Below, one piece after another: positions 5,673-11,290 of a DNA stretch of 11,290 bases. The stretch spans positions 1 through 11,290 of the forward strand of contig JAGUYV010000083.1 in the NCBI GenBank assembly GCA_020061125.1. Reading direction: 5' to 3'. The stretch is from a bacterium (lineage in GTDB: Bacteria; UBP15; UBA6099; DSWB01). Made by a program: the position numbers and the translations under genes. The first letter of the stretch is position 1. Each line of letters begins with the position of its first letter. A model generated the notes under the pieces. That model worked only from the letters and a program-made list of their open reading frames with translations. It made no database searches and was not told the DNA's origin.

Positions 5673-7895
5673 ATGGACGTATCACAGTTGAGAACCATCA
5701 GCATTTATGCGTTCCCCGTCTTCGGCATCGCGGCCCTGCTTTTCGCCTTCATGAAGGCGAGCTGGGTCAAGGCGCAGCCCGAGGGCGACGCGAACATGGC
5801 GACCGTTAGCAAGTATATCAATGAAGGCGCCATGGCGTTCCTGAAAAGAGAATACAAGGCAATCGCAATATTCGGCATTATCGTGGCCGTGGCCCTGGTG
5901 TTCCTGGGCCAGCAGGCGCATCCCAAAACGCCGTTCGTGTTTGCGGCATTTCTTTATGGCGCGATTTCATCCGCAACCGCCGGGTGGATCGGAATGGGCA
6001 TCGCCACAAAGGCCAATGTGCGCGCGGCGCAGGCGGCCCGCACCGGCCTGTCCAAGGCCCTGGATGTCGCGTTCAGCGGCGGCACGGTCATGGGCATGTG
6101 CGTGGTGGGCCTGGGCGTGCTCGGCCTGGGCGTGCTGTTCCTCATTGCGGAACTGGGCAACCCCGGCATGCTCGGCAAACTGGTGGACGGCTTCGTGGTT
6201 GATCCCATGCCCACCATCAGCGGCTTCGGCCTGGGCGCCAGCTCCGTGGCGCTGTTCGCCCGTGTGGGCGGCGGCATCTACACCAAGGCAGCGGATGTGG
6301 GCGCGGACCTCGTGGGCAAAGTCGAGGCCGGCATTCCCGAAGACGACCCGCGCAACCCCGCGGTCATCGCCGACCTGGTCGGCGACAATGTTGGCGATGT
6401 TGCCGGCATGGGCGCGGACCTGTTCGAGTCCTATGTCGGATCCATCATCGCCGCCATGGTCCTTGGCCTGGGCGTGGTAGATCACCCCTATCGCGGCATC
6501 ATGATCGGCCCCATCCTCGCGGCCGTTGGTATCGTCGCTTCCATCATCGGCACCTTCTTCGTCAAGACCAAAGAGGGCGAGAACCCGCAGAAAGCCCTCA
6601 ACCTGGGTTCCATCTATGTGTCCGGTATACTTATGCTCATCGGCACCTTCGCGGCCATCAAGCTGGTCATGCCCCCGACCTTCTCGTTCGCGGGCGTTGA
6701 CAAGATCTTCACCTGGTACGGTTGCGCCATCGCCACGGTCAGCGGCCTCATCGCCGGCGTGTCCATCGGCATGATCACCGAGTTCTACACGGCCGAGAGC
6801 AAGGGGCCGGCCCAGGCCATCGCCAAGCAGTCCGTGACCGGCGCGGCCACCAACATCATCGCCGGCCTGGGCACGGGCATGAAATCCGTGGCCTGGCCCA
6901 TCGTGTGCCTGTCCATCGCAATTCTCGTGGCCTACACCTTCTGCGGTCTGCTGGGCATCGCCCTGGCCGGCCTGGGCATGTTGAGCACCACCGGCATCAT
7001 CCTGGCCGTGGACGCTTACGGCCCCATCGCGGACAACAGCGGCGGCATCGCCGAGATGTGCCTGGGCGAGAAAGAGCCGGAAGTCCGCAAGCGCACCGAC
7101 AAACTCGATGCCGTGGGCAACACCACCGCGGCCATCGGCAAGGGCTTCGCCATCGGTTCCGCGGCCCTCACCGCTCTGGCCCTGTTCGCCGCGTTCGCGC
7201 AGGTTGTGGACCGCGAACTCGGCAGCAGCATCAAGCTGTCCATTGACATCCTTAGCCCCGCCGTGGTCGCCGGCCTGCTCATCGGCGCCATGATGCCCTT
7301 CCTGTTCGCGGCCATGACCATGAAGGCCGTGGGCGACGCCGCGTTCGACATGATCGAGGAAGTGCGCCGCCAGTTCAAGTCCATCCCCGAACTCGCGGCC
7401 GTGCTCAAGATCTTCAAGCGCGAGCACGATGGCGAAAAGATTTCCGACGAGGAAAAAGAAGCCGCGTTCCGCGCGGCCGAAGGCAAGCCCGAGTACGGCA
7501 AGTGCGTGGAGATCTCCACGGGCGCGGCCATCAAGCGCATGATCGTTCCCGGCGTCATGGCCGTGGTCGTTCCCCTGGCCGTGGGCATCATCGGCAAGTT
7601 CGTGGATCCGAGCCAGCCCGCCGCCATGCTGGGCGGCCTGCTCGCGGGCGTCACCTCCAGCGGCGTGATGATGGCCATCTTCATGGCCAACACAGGCGGC
7701 GCGTGGGACAACGCCAAGAAGTTCATCGAAGCCGGCGGCGGCAACCTCGGCGGCAAAGGCTCCGATGCGCACAAAGCGGCAGTGGTTGGCGACACCGTCG
7801 GCGACCCGTTCAAAGACACCTCCGGCCCGGCTCTGAACATTCTCATCAAGCTCATGAGCCTCGTGTCCCTGGTGTTCGCTCCGTTCCTGTTCTGA
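5673..7895 (+). CDS. hppA: Membrane-bound ion-pumping pyrophosphatase, K+-dependent, probably Na+-transporting
   Basis: This 740-residue integral membrane protein (family about 660-770 aa, about 16 helices) hydrolyses pyrophosphate to pump H+ and/or Na+ across the cytoplasmic membrane. Substrate and Mg-binding motifs are intact: [11 protein letters not shown] at 208-218, [17 protein letters not shown] at 237-253 (D238, D242), and [17 protein letters not shown] near the C-terminus. The segment [11 protein letters not shown] has Ala486 and Gly489 at the two positions that distinguish K+-dependent from K+-independent enzymes (the latter have Lys and Thr). Glu252 in DLFES lies at the membrane-helix-6 site typical of Na+-pumping and dual Na+/H+ enzymes; plant-type H+ pumps carry the Glu about one turn later. 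Ion preference is therefore predicted, not proven. The start is preceded by AGGGGGG (5655-5661), a rather long 11 nt away. It is monocistronic: own promoter upstream, terminator downstream. Confidence 0.97.
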   Translation: MDVSQLRTISIYAFPVFGIAALLFAFMKASWVKAQPEGDANMATVSKYINEGAMAFLKREYKAIAIFGIIVAVALVFLGQQAHPKTPFVFAAFLYGAISSATAGWIGMGIATKANVRAAQAARTGLSKALDVAFSGGTVMGMCVVGLGVLGLGVLFLIAELGNPGMLGKLVDGFVVDPMPTISGFGLGASSVALFARVGGGIYTKAADVGADLVGKVEAGIPEDDPRNPAVIADLVGDNVGDVAGMGADLFESYVGSIIAAMVLGLGVVDHPYRGIMIGPILAAVGIVASIIGTFFVKTKEGENPQKALNLGSIYVSGILMLIGTFAAIKLVMPPTFSFAGVDKIFTWYGCAIATVSGLIAGVSIGMITEFYTAESKGPAQAIAKQSVTGAATNIIAGLGTGMKSVAWPIVCLSIAILVAYTFCGLLGIALAGLGMLSTTGIILAVDAYGPIADNSGGIAEMCLGEKEPEVRKRTDKLDAVGNTTAAIGKGFAIGSAALTALALFAAFAQVVDRELGSSIKLSIDILSPAVVAGLLIGAMMPFLFAAMTMKAVGDAAFDMIEEVRRQFKSIPELAAVLKIFKREHDGEKISDEEKEAAFRAAEGKPEYGKCVEISTGAAIKRMIVPGVMAVVVPLAVGIIGKFVDPSQPAAMLGGLLAGVTSSGVMMAIFMANTGGAWDNAKKFIEAGGGNLGGKGSDAHKAAVVGDTVGDPFKDTSGPALNILIKLMSLVSLVFAPFLF

Positions 7896-7933
7896 TTCAC
7901 GCAGGCGCATCGAGCGGTTAACAAAGAAATACG

Positions 7934-7970
7934 GCCCGGACCGCCCCTCAAAGGCAGTCCGGGCTTTTCT
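7934..7970 (+). terminator. Intrinsic terminator of hppA
   Basis: A perfect 8 bp stem GCCCGGAC (7934-7941) / GTCCGGGC (7957-7964) is followed immediately by TTTTCT. It lies 38 nt after the hppA stop. A further GCC/GGC pairing extends the inner part of the hairpin. Confidence 0.9.
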
Positions 7971-8038
7971 ATTGTTTGACACGGCGTTTCCTGCCGCGTT
8001 TTTTGCTTTTTTCGCGTGTGCGCCCGCAGCCGCCTGAC

Positions 8039-8044
8039 TATAAT
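8039..8044 (+). promoter_or_regulatory. Possible -10 element (TATAAT) for the M20 peptidase gene
   Basis: A perfect TATAAT lies 3 nt before the first candidate ATG (8047) and 39 nt before the second (8083). No good -35 hexamer is found at 15-19 nt spacing. A TG dinucleotide upstream is one base too far to make an extended -10. If this box is used, transcription would start near 8051, past the first ATG. Confidence 0.3.
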
Positions 8045-8082
8045 AAATGCCTGACATCTCCGGGAAGGGTTCCTCACGATTC

Positions 8083-9444
8083 ATGCCGGACACTCACGAA
8101 TTCTCCGCATCGGACCGAAAGCGCATCTACCGCGAAACCCTGGATCATCTCAAAAATCTAATCCGCATAGACACAACCAACCCGCCGGGCAACGAGATCG
8201 CGGCGTGCGAGTATGTGCGCACGGTATTGGCCGCGGATGGCGTTGAGAGCGAAATTCTGGAATCCGCGCCCGGCCGCGGCAACATCATCGCCCGCCTGCG
8301 CGGCGACGGCAGTAAAAGGCCCCTGCTTCTTGGCGCGCATCTCGATGTGGTGCCCGCCATGGCCGAAAATTGGAGCGTGCCCCCGTTCGACGCCGTGGAA
8401 AAGGACGGCTTCCTCTGGGGCCGCGGCGCCATTGACTGCAAGCATCAGGTCGCGTTCATGCTTCAAACCTTTCTGGAAATCAAGCGCCGCGCCCTGCCCC
8501 TCAAGCGCGACATCATCCTGTGCTTCACCGCCGACGAGGAGGGCACCTGCACCTACGGCATGGGCTGGATGGTCAGAAACCACCTGGACAAAATCCAGTG
8601 CGAGTTCGCGCTCAACGAGGGCGGCGGCTACGCCATCCCCCTCGAAGGCGCAAACATCTATTTCTGCCAGAACGCGGAAAAGGGCGTGTTCTGGCTCAAG
8701 CTCATCACCGAGGCGGAGCCGGGCCACAGTTCCGTGCCGCACAAGAACAACCCCATCGCGCGCATGGGCGCGGCCCTTCACGAACTCAACAAGCCGCGCT
8801 CCATCCGCAGAACCGCCATCATGGAAACCCTGCTCGACGAACTGGCCGCCCTTCTGCCGTTCCCCAAAAACCAGGCCGTGCGCCAGTTGCTCAACCCTGT
8901 GTTGAGCGATGTCGTGCTCACCGCCATCAAGTCCGAACAGCCCCAGATCGCCGATGTTATTTCGTCCCTATTACGCAACACAACATCCCCCACGCAGGTG
9001 AACGCCGGGTACAAGGAAAATGTGATTCCCGAGCGGTGCGAAGCCATCATAGACTGCCGCATCCTGCCCGGAATGACCGCCGAAAAATTCACGAAAAAGC
9101 TGATGCGCCAGGTGGCCGTGGACCGCTGCGAGCCGCTCGACGCGCCCCAGCCCAACCCGTCGGAAAGCCCCATAGACACCGAGATGTACCATGTCATCCG
9201 CCGGGTCATCACGCGCCGCGACCCCGGGTCAGTGGTCACGCCGTTCCTGTTCTTCGGCGGCACGGACAACGGGTTCCTGCGCGACAAGGGCATCACCGCC
9301 TATGGGTTCTGTCCCATGAAAAGCAAGGTGCACCCCGGCGAATATCTGAATACCGCGCACGGCGTGGACGAACGCATCCCCCTGGACGCCATCGAGTACG
9401 GCGTCACCGTGTATTTCGACATCGTGGCCGAACTGTGCTGCTGA
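8083..9444 (+). CDS. M20 family zinc metallopeptidase / amidohydrolase (carboxypeptidase- or deacylase-like)
   Basis: This 453-residue cytosolic enzyme has the complete M20 metal site: H86 and D88 in GAHLDVVPA, D118 in WGRGAIDCK, E152 (general base) and E153 in ADEEGT, E179 in LNEGGG, and H426 in AHGVDE. The dimerisation (lid) domain starts near PGHSSVPHKNNP, at about residue 208. The LNEGGG form and the long insert around 230-310 resemble the carboxypeptidase S / aminoacylase group more than ArgE or DapE, but the substrate is not predictable; it hydrolyses some peptide or N-acyl bond. I prefer the ATG at 8083 to the one at 8047. The 12 intervening codons include GGG, TCA and CGA, unlike the body of the gene, and GGAAGGG at 8063-8069 reads like a leader, although its 13 nt spacing is poor. 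It is a single gene between the hppA terminator and the repeat block. Confidence 0.9.
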   Translation: MPDTHEFSASDRKRIYRETLDHLKNLIRIDTTNPPGNEIAACEYVRTVLAADGVESEILESAPGRGNIIARLRGDGSKRPLLLGAHLDVVPAMAENWSVPPFDAVEKDGFLWGRGAIDCKHQVAFMLQTFLEIKRRALPLKRDIILCFTADEEGTCTYGMGWMVRNHLDKIQCEFALNEGGGYAIPLEGANIYFCQNAEKGVFWLKLITEAEPGHSSVPHKNNPIARMGAALHELNKPRSIRRTAIMETLLDELAALLPFPKNQAVRQLLNPVLSDVVLTAIKSEQPQIADVISSLLRNTTSPTQVNAGYKENVIPERCEAIIDCRILPGMTAEKFTKKLMRQVAVDRCEPLDAPQPNPSESPIDTEMYHVIRRVITRRDPGSVVTPFLFFGGTDNGFLRDKGITAYGFCPMKSKVHPGEYLNTAHGVDERIPLDAIEYGVTVYFDIVAELCC

Positions 9445-9483
9445 TGCGTTTCGGCAAGCAGTAACTCCAATATATCCAATGTA

Positions 9484-9830
9484 AAAGGATTGACGCAGAG
9501 AGCGCGGAGATGCGCAGAGAACGCAGAGGGAAAGGCTCTATTTGCGTGGAATTTCATGCCTGTGTAGGGCGGCGTCGCCGAAAGCCGCCGCCGCGGAGCA
9601 CAACATATACGCCACAGGCGAAAAGACAATCATTACCACAGAGGCCACAGAGGAAAAGCAAAAGAATTTATCCACGAAGAGCACGAATAATGCACGAAGA
9701 ATGACAAGGGCGCGGCCTGTGGCCACGCAAAACAAAACCTCCGTGACTCCGTGAAGCCTTCGTGTTCTCCATGAAAAACCGCCGTTTCCTCCGCGCCTCC
9801 GCAGGGTCCTTTCAAAGGACTGACGCAGAG
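9484..9830. repeat. Intergenic block of short periodic repeats in opposed orientations
   Basis: Most of the gene-free stretch 9445-9914 is this block. The left part has CGCAGAG-type units starting at 9494, 9503 (CGCGGAG), 9513 and 9522. The middle has CACAGAG at 9637 and 9646, then CACGAA at 9673, 9682 and 9693, so most steps are 9-11 nt. The right part carries the same family reversed: tandem CTCCGTGA at 9739-9746 and 9747-9754, CTTCGTG at 9758-9764, and CCTCCGCGCCTCCGC at 9788-9802. The block is bounded by a 17 bp direct repeat, AAAGGA(T/C)TGACGCAGAG, at 9484-9500 and 9814-9830 (one mismatch). The right copy also forms GTCCTTT-C-AAAGGAC. A GGCGGCG/CGCCGCC hairpin lies at 9568-9592. No credible gene is seen here; short open frames run through the repeats and look spurious. 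Confidence 0.75.
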
Positions 9831-9850
9831 GCAACAAACCCGGACGACGG

Positions 9851-9882
9851 AAAACGAAAACGGGGCGCGACTCGCGCCCCGT
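9851..9882 (-). terminator. Intrinsic terminator of the dapF-dapL operon
   Basis: An 11 bp perfect inverted repeat (9860-9870 with 9872-9882, core GGGGCGCG/CGCGCCCC) has only one central unpaired base by sequence. On the minus strand it is followed by TTTTCGTTTT. It lies about 33 nt after the dapL stop. On the plus strand no T-run follows, so it appears to serve the minus-strand transcript. Confidence 0.88.
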
Positions 9883-9914
9883 GTGCATATTCGCAATTAT
9901 TGCAGTCTTGCATT

Positions 9915-11084
9915 TCAGAATTTCAATTTGCCGATGCGCTCCATGGCTTCTTCGAGCCGTTTGCTGTTGAGCGTGAACGAGATGCGGAAGAAGCGCTTGA
10001 CCTCGTCCTCGGCCCCGAACGCGGTGCCGGGCGTCACGGCCACATGCGCCTCTTCGAGCACGCGCGCCACGAACTGCACGCAGTCCATGCCCTCGGGCAC
10101 AGGCGCCCACACATAGAATGTGCCCTTGGGTTTCTCCAGCTTCCAGCCCATGGAATTGAGGCTGTCCACCACGAGGTTGCGGCGTTCGGTGAATGTCTGG
10201 AGCATCTCCTGCATGTCGTCGGACACTTCGTCCAGAGCCGTGATGCCCGCGTGCTGGATGGCCTGGAACAGGCCCGAGTCCACATTGGTTTTCACCTGCG
10301 CCAGCCCGGCCAGGATGTCGGCGTTGCCCACGGCGAACCCGCAGCGCCAGCCCGTCATGCAGTACGATTTGGACAGGGAGTGGAACTCTATGGCCACATC
10401 TTTGGCGCCCTCGACTTCGAGGATGCTGGGCGCCTTGTATCCGTCGTAGGTGATTTCCGAATACGCGTTGTCCGAGCAGAGCACGATGTCGTGCTCCCTG
10501 GCGAAAGCCACGGCGCGCTTGTAGAAATCGAGGCTGGCCGTGGCTGCCGTGGGATTGTTCGGATAGTTCACGAACATGATGCGCGCCTTGTCCAGGGCTT
10601 CGGCGGGAATGGCGTCGAAGTCGGGCAGAAAATTGTTGCGCGACAGCAGCGGCATCACGAGCGGCGTGCCTTCGGCCAGAATGGTGCCCGCGTTGTACAC
10701 GGGGTAGCCCGGGGAGGGAACCAGGGAGATGTCGCCGGCCTGCACGAACGCCGGGTAGATGTGCGCGATGCCTTCCTTGGAGCCGATCAGGGACACGACT
10801 TCCTTTTTGGGATCCAGAGTCACGCCGAAGCGCTTGTGGTACCAGCGGGCCACGGCTTCCCTGAATATGAGCATGCCCTCGTAGGAGGGATACTGGTGGT
10901 TGGCGGGGTTGGCGGCCTCTCGGGCCAGGGTTTCGATGATCTTTTTCGGGGTGGGGATGTCGGGGTCGCCCACGGCCAGGCTGATCACATCCGCGCCTTT
11001 CTCGATGAGCGCGGCCTTTTTGCGGTCGAGTTCCGCGAACGGGTACTCGGGAATTTTCTTGAGCCTCTTGGCGTATTTAATGAT
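9915..11084 (-). CDS. dapL: LL-diaminopimelate aminotransferase-like class I/II PLP aminotransferase, apparent ATC start
   Basis: This 389-residue fold-type I aminotransferase has VGDPDIPTP at 38-46, PSPGYPVY near 123-130, YPNNPT at 174-179, SDNAYSE at 204-210 (D205 contacts the PLP pyridine N), SLSKSYCMTGWR at 236-247 with the Schiff-base Lys239, and R367 in FFRISF for the substrate carboxylate. The N-terminus IKYAKRLKKIPEYPFAELDRKK is characteristic of LL-diaminopimelate aminotransferases, which convert tetrahydrodipicolinate to LL-diaminopimelate in one step. dapF lies directly upstream, the next enzyme of that pathway, which strongly supports the call. A broader alanine/aspartate aminotransferase is the main alternative. 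No ATG, GTG or TTG lies at the expected start. AAGGAGG (11099-11093) is followed 8 nt later by ATC at 11084-11082, exactly where homologues have Met. The nearest in-frame ATG upstream (11207) lies inside dapF and would add 41 unlikely residues. Confidence 0.88.
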   Translation of the reverse strand: MIKYAKRLKKIPEYPFAELDRKKAALIEKGADVISLAVGDPDIPTPKKIIETLAREAANPANHQYPSYEGMLIFREAVARWYHKRFGVTLDPKKEVVSLIGSKEGIAHIYPAFVQAGDISLVPSPGYPVYNAGTILAEGTPLVMPLLSRNNFLPDFDAIPAEALDKARIMFVNYPNNPTAATASLDFYKRAVAFAREHDIVLCSDNAYSEITYDGYKAPSILEVEGAKDVAIEFHSLSKSYCMTGWRCGFAVGNADILAGLAQVKTNVDSGLFQAIQHAGITALDEVSDDMQEMLQTFTERRNLVVDSLNSMGWKLEKPKGTFYVWAPVPEGMDCVQFVARVLEEAHVAVTPGTAFGAEDEVKRFFRISFTLNSKRLEEAMERIGKLKF

Positions 11085-11092
11085 AACAATCG

Positions 11093-11099
11093 CCTCCTT
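11093..11099 (-). promoter_or_regulatory. Strong Shine-Dalgarno of dapL
   Basis: The minus strand reads AAGGAGG here, the best ribosome binding site in the window. It places initiation about 8 nt downstream, at the ATC codon 11084-11082. It sits 35 nt after the dapF stop codon and argues against initiation at the distant ATG at 11207. Confidence 0.85.
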
Positions 11100-11134
11100 G
11101 GACGGGCGCGCGGCCCTTTGCGTTCTTGTTTGAA

Positions 11135-11290
11135 TTATCCGGCCCAGACGCCGGTGTACGCGGTCTGCGCGGGGCCGGTCATGAGAATGGGGCCTTCTTC
11201 GATCCATTGGATATTCAGGTCTCCGCCAGGCAGGTGCACGGTGGCTTTGCGGTCCGCGCGTCCGGTGGCGTACGCTGCGGCCAGGGTGGC
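11135..11290 (-). CDS. dapF: Diaminopimelate epimerase, C-terminal 51 residues (rest beyond window)
   Basis: Reading the minus strand from the window edge, the frame encodes 51 residues ending at TAA (11137-11135). The segment TVHLPGGDLNIQW followed by GPILMTGPAQTAYTG is the standard C-terminal end of DapF (typically V.LPGGDLEIEW...MTGPAE.VF.G). DapF interconverts LL- and meso-diaminopimelate for lysine and peptidoglycan synthesis; its two catalytic Cys lie outside the visible part. It is upstream of dapL on the same strand with a short gap, so the pair forms a diaminopimelate operon, although the genes run in reverse of pathway order. The identification rests on a short piece but on the most conserved tail motif. 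Confidence 0.88.
   Translation of the reverse strand, partial: ATLAAAYATGRADRKATVHLPGGDLNIQWIEEGPILMTGPAQTAYTGVWAG

Noticed and set aside
5967-8093. A 708-codon open frame on the minus strand across hppA
   Set aside because: It mirrors the strong codon bias of hppA, is extremely rich in His, Gly, Asp and Ala, and crosses the hppA terminator and the M20 start region. No domain is recognisable.
9510-9704. A small 64-residue open frame in the repeat block
   Set aside because: It is built from the repeat units, is very rich in Arg and Lys, lacks a convincing ribosome binding site, and competes with similar frames on both strands.
9484-9830. CRISPR array
   Set aside because: Units are only 6-8 bp with 2-4 nt between them, vary in sequence and switch orientation; there are no 25-40 bp repeats or unique spacers, and no cas genes.
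11085-11207. An ATG at 11207 as the start of the dapL gene
   Set aside because: It would add 41 basic residues unlike the N-terminus of the family, read from DNA that encodes the dapF tail in another frame, and it ignores the strong Shine-Dalgarno at 11093-11099.

Overview
This 11.3 kb window is high-GC bacterial chromosome with tight gene packing. It probably comes from a strict or facultative anaerobe. The evidence is an oxygen-sensitive glycyl radical enzyme, a membrane pyrophosphatase of the K+-dependent and probably Na+-linked type, and a dapL-type lysine/diaminopimelate pathway. This mix is common in Desulfobacterota and some other anaerobic Gram-negative phyla, but the sequence does not fix the lineage. 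There are no rRNA, tRNA, CRISPR, phage or insertion-sequence genes.

Left region (1-3654, + strand): a three-gene operon. It holds the C-terminal two thirds of a CxE-type glycyl radical enzyme, an acetoacetate-decarboxylase-fold protein with the Schiff-base lysine motif, and an acyl-CoA dehydrogenase that overlaps it by 4 nt (ATGA). I recognise no characterised pathway with this order, so it is the best candidate for an undescribed system, probably anaerobic catabolism of a small carbon compound through a CoA thioester. The acyl-CoA dehydrogenase has Asp where the family usually has its catalytic Glu.

Middle left (3663-5239, - strand): galT, a GalT/HIT-type nucleotidyltransferase, is translationally coupled by an ATGA overlap to a DUF488 protein. 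The DUF488 protein ends in QLELF, which resembles a sliding-clamp-binding peptide. A good sigma70-like promoter lies upstream of galT.

Centre (5240-7970): a 433 bp divergent intergenic region is AT-rich in its middle. It holds the galT promoter (-), an hppA promoter (+) and a roughly 170 nt hppA leader with several GC-rich hairpins. hppA itself (740 aa) follows and ends at a clear intrinsic terminator.

Right (8047-11290): an M20 metallopeptidase gene (+) stands alone. Next is a gene-free stretch with short CGCAGAG / CACAGAG / CACGAA repeats in opposed orientations, then an intrinsic terminator serving the minus strand. Last comes a dapF-dapL operon on the minus strand. dapF is cut by the window edge and only its last 51 codons are present. 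dapL has a strong Shine-Dalgarno but no ATG, GTG or TTG where homologues begin; an ATC codon sits there instead.
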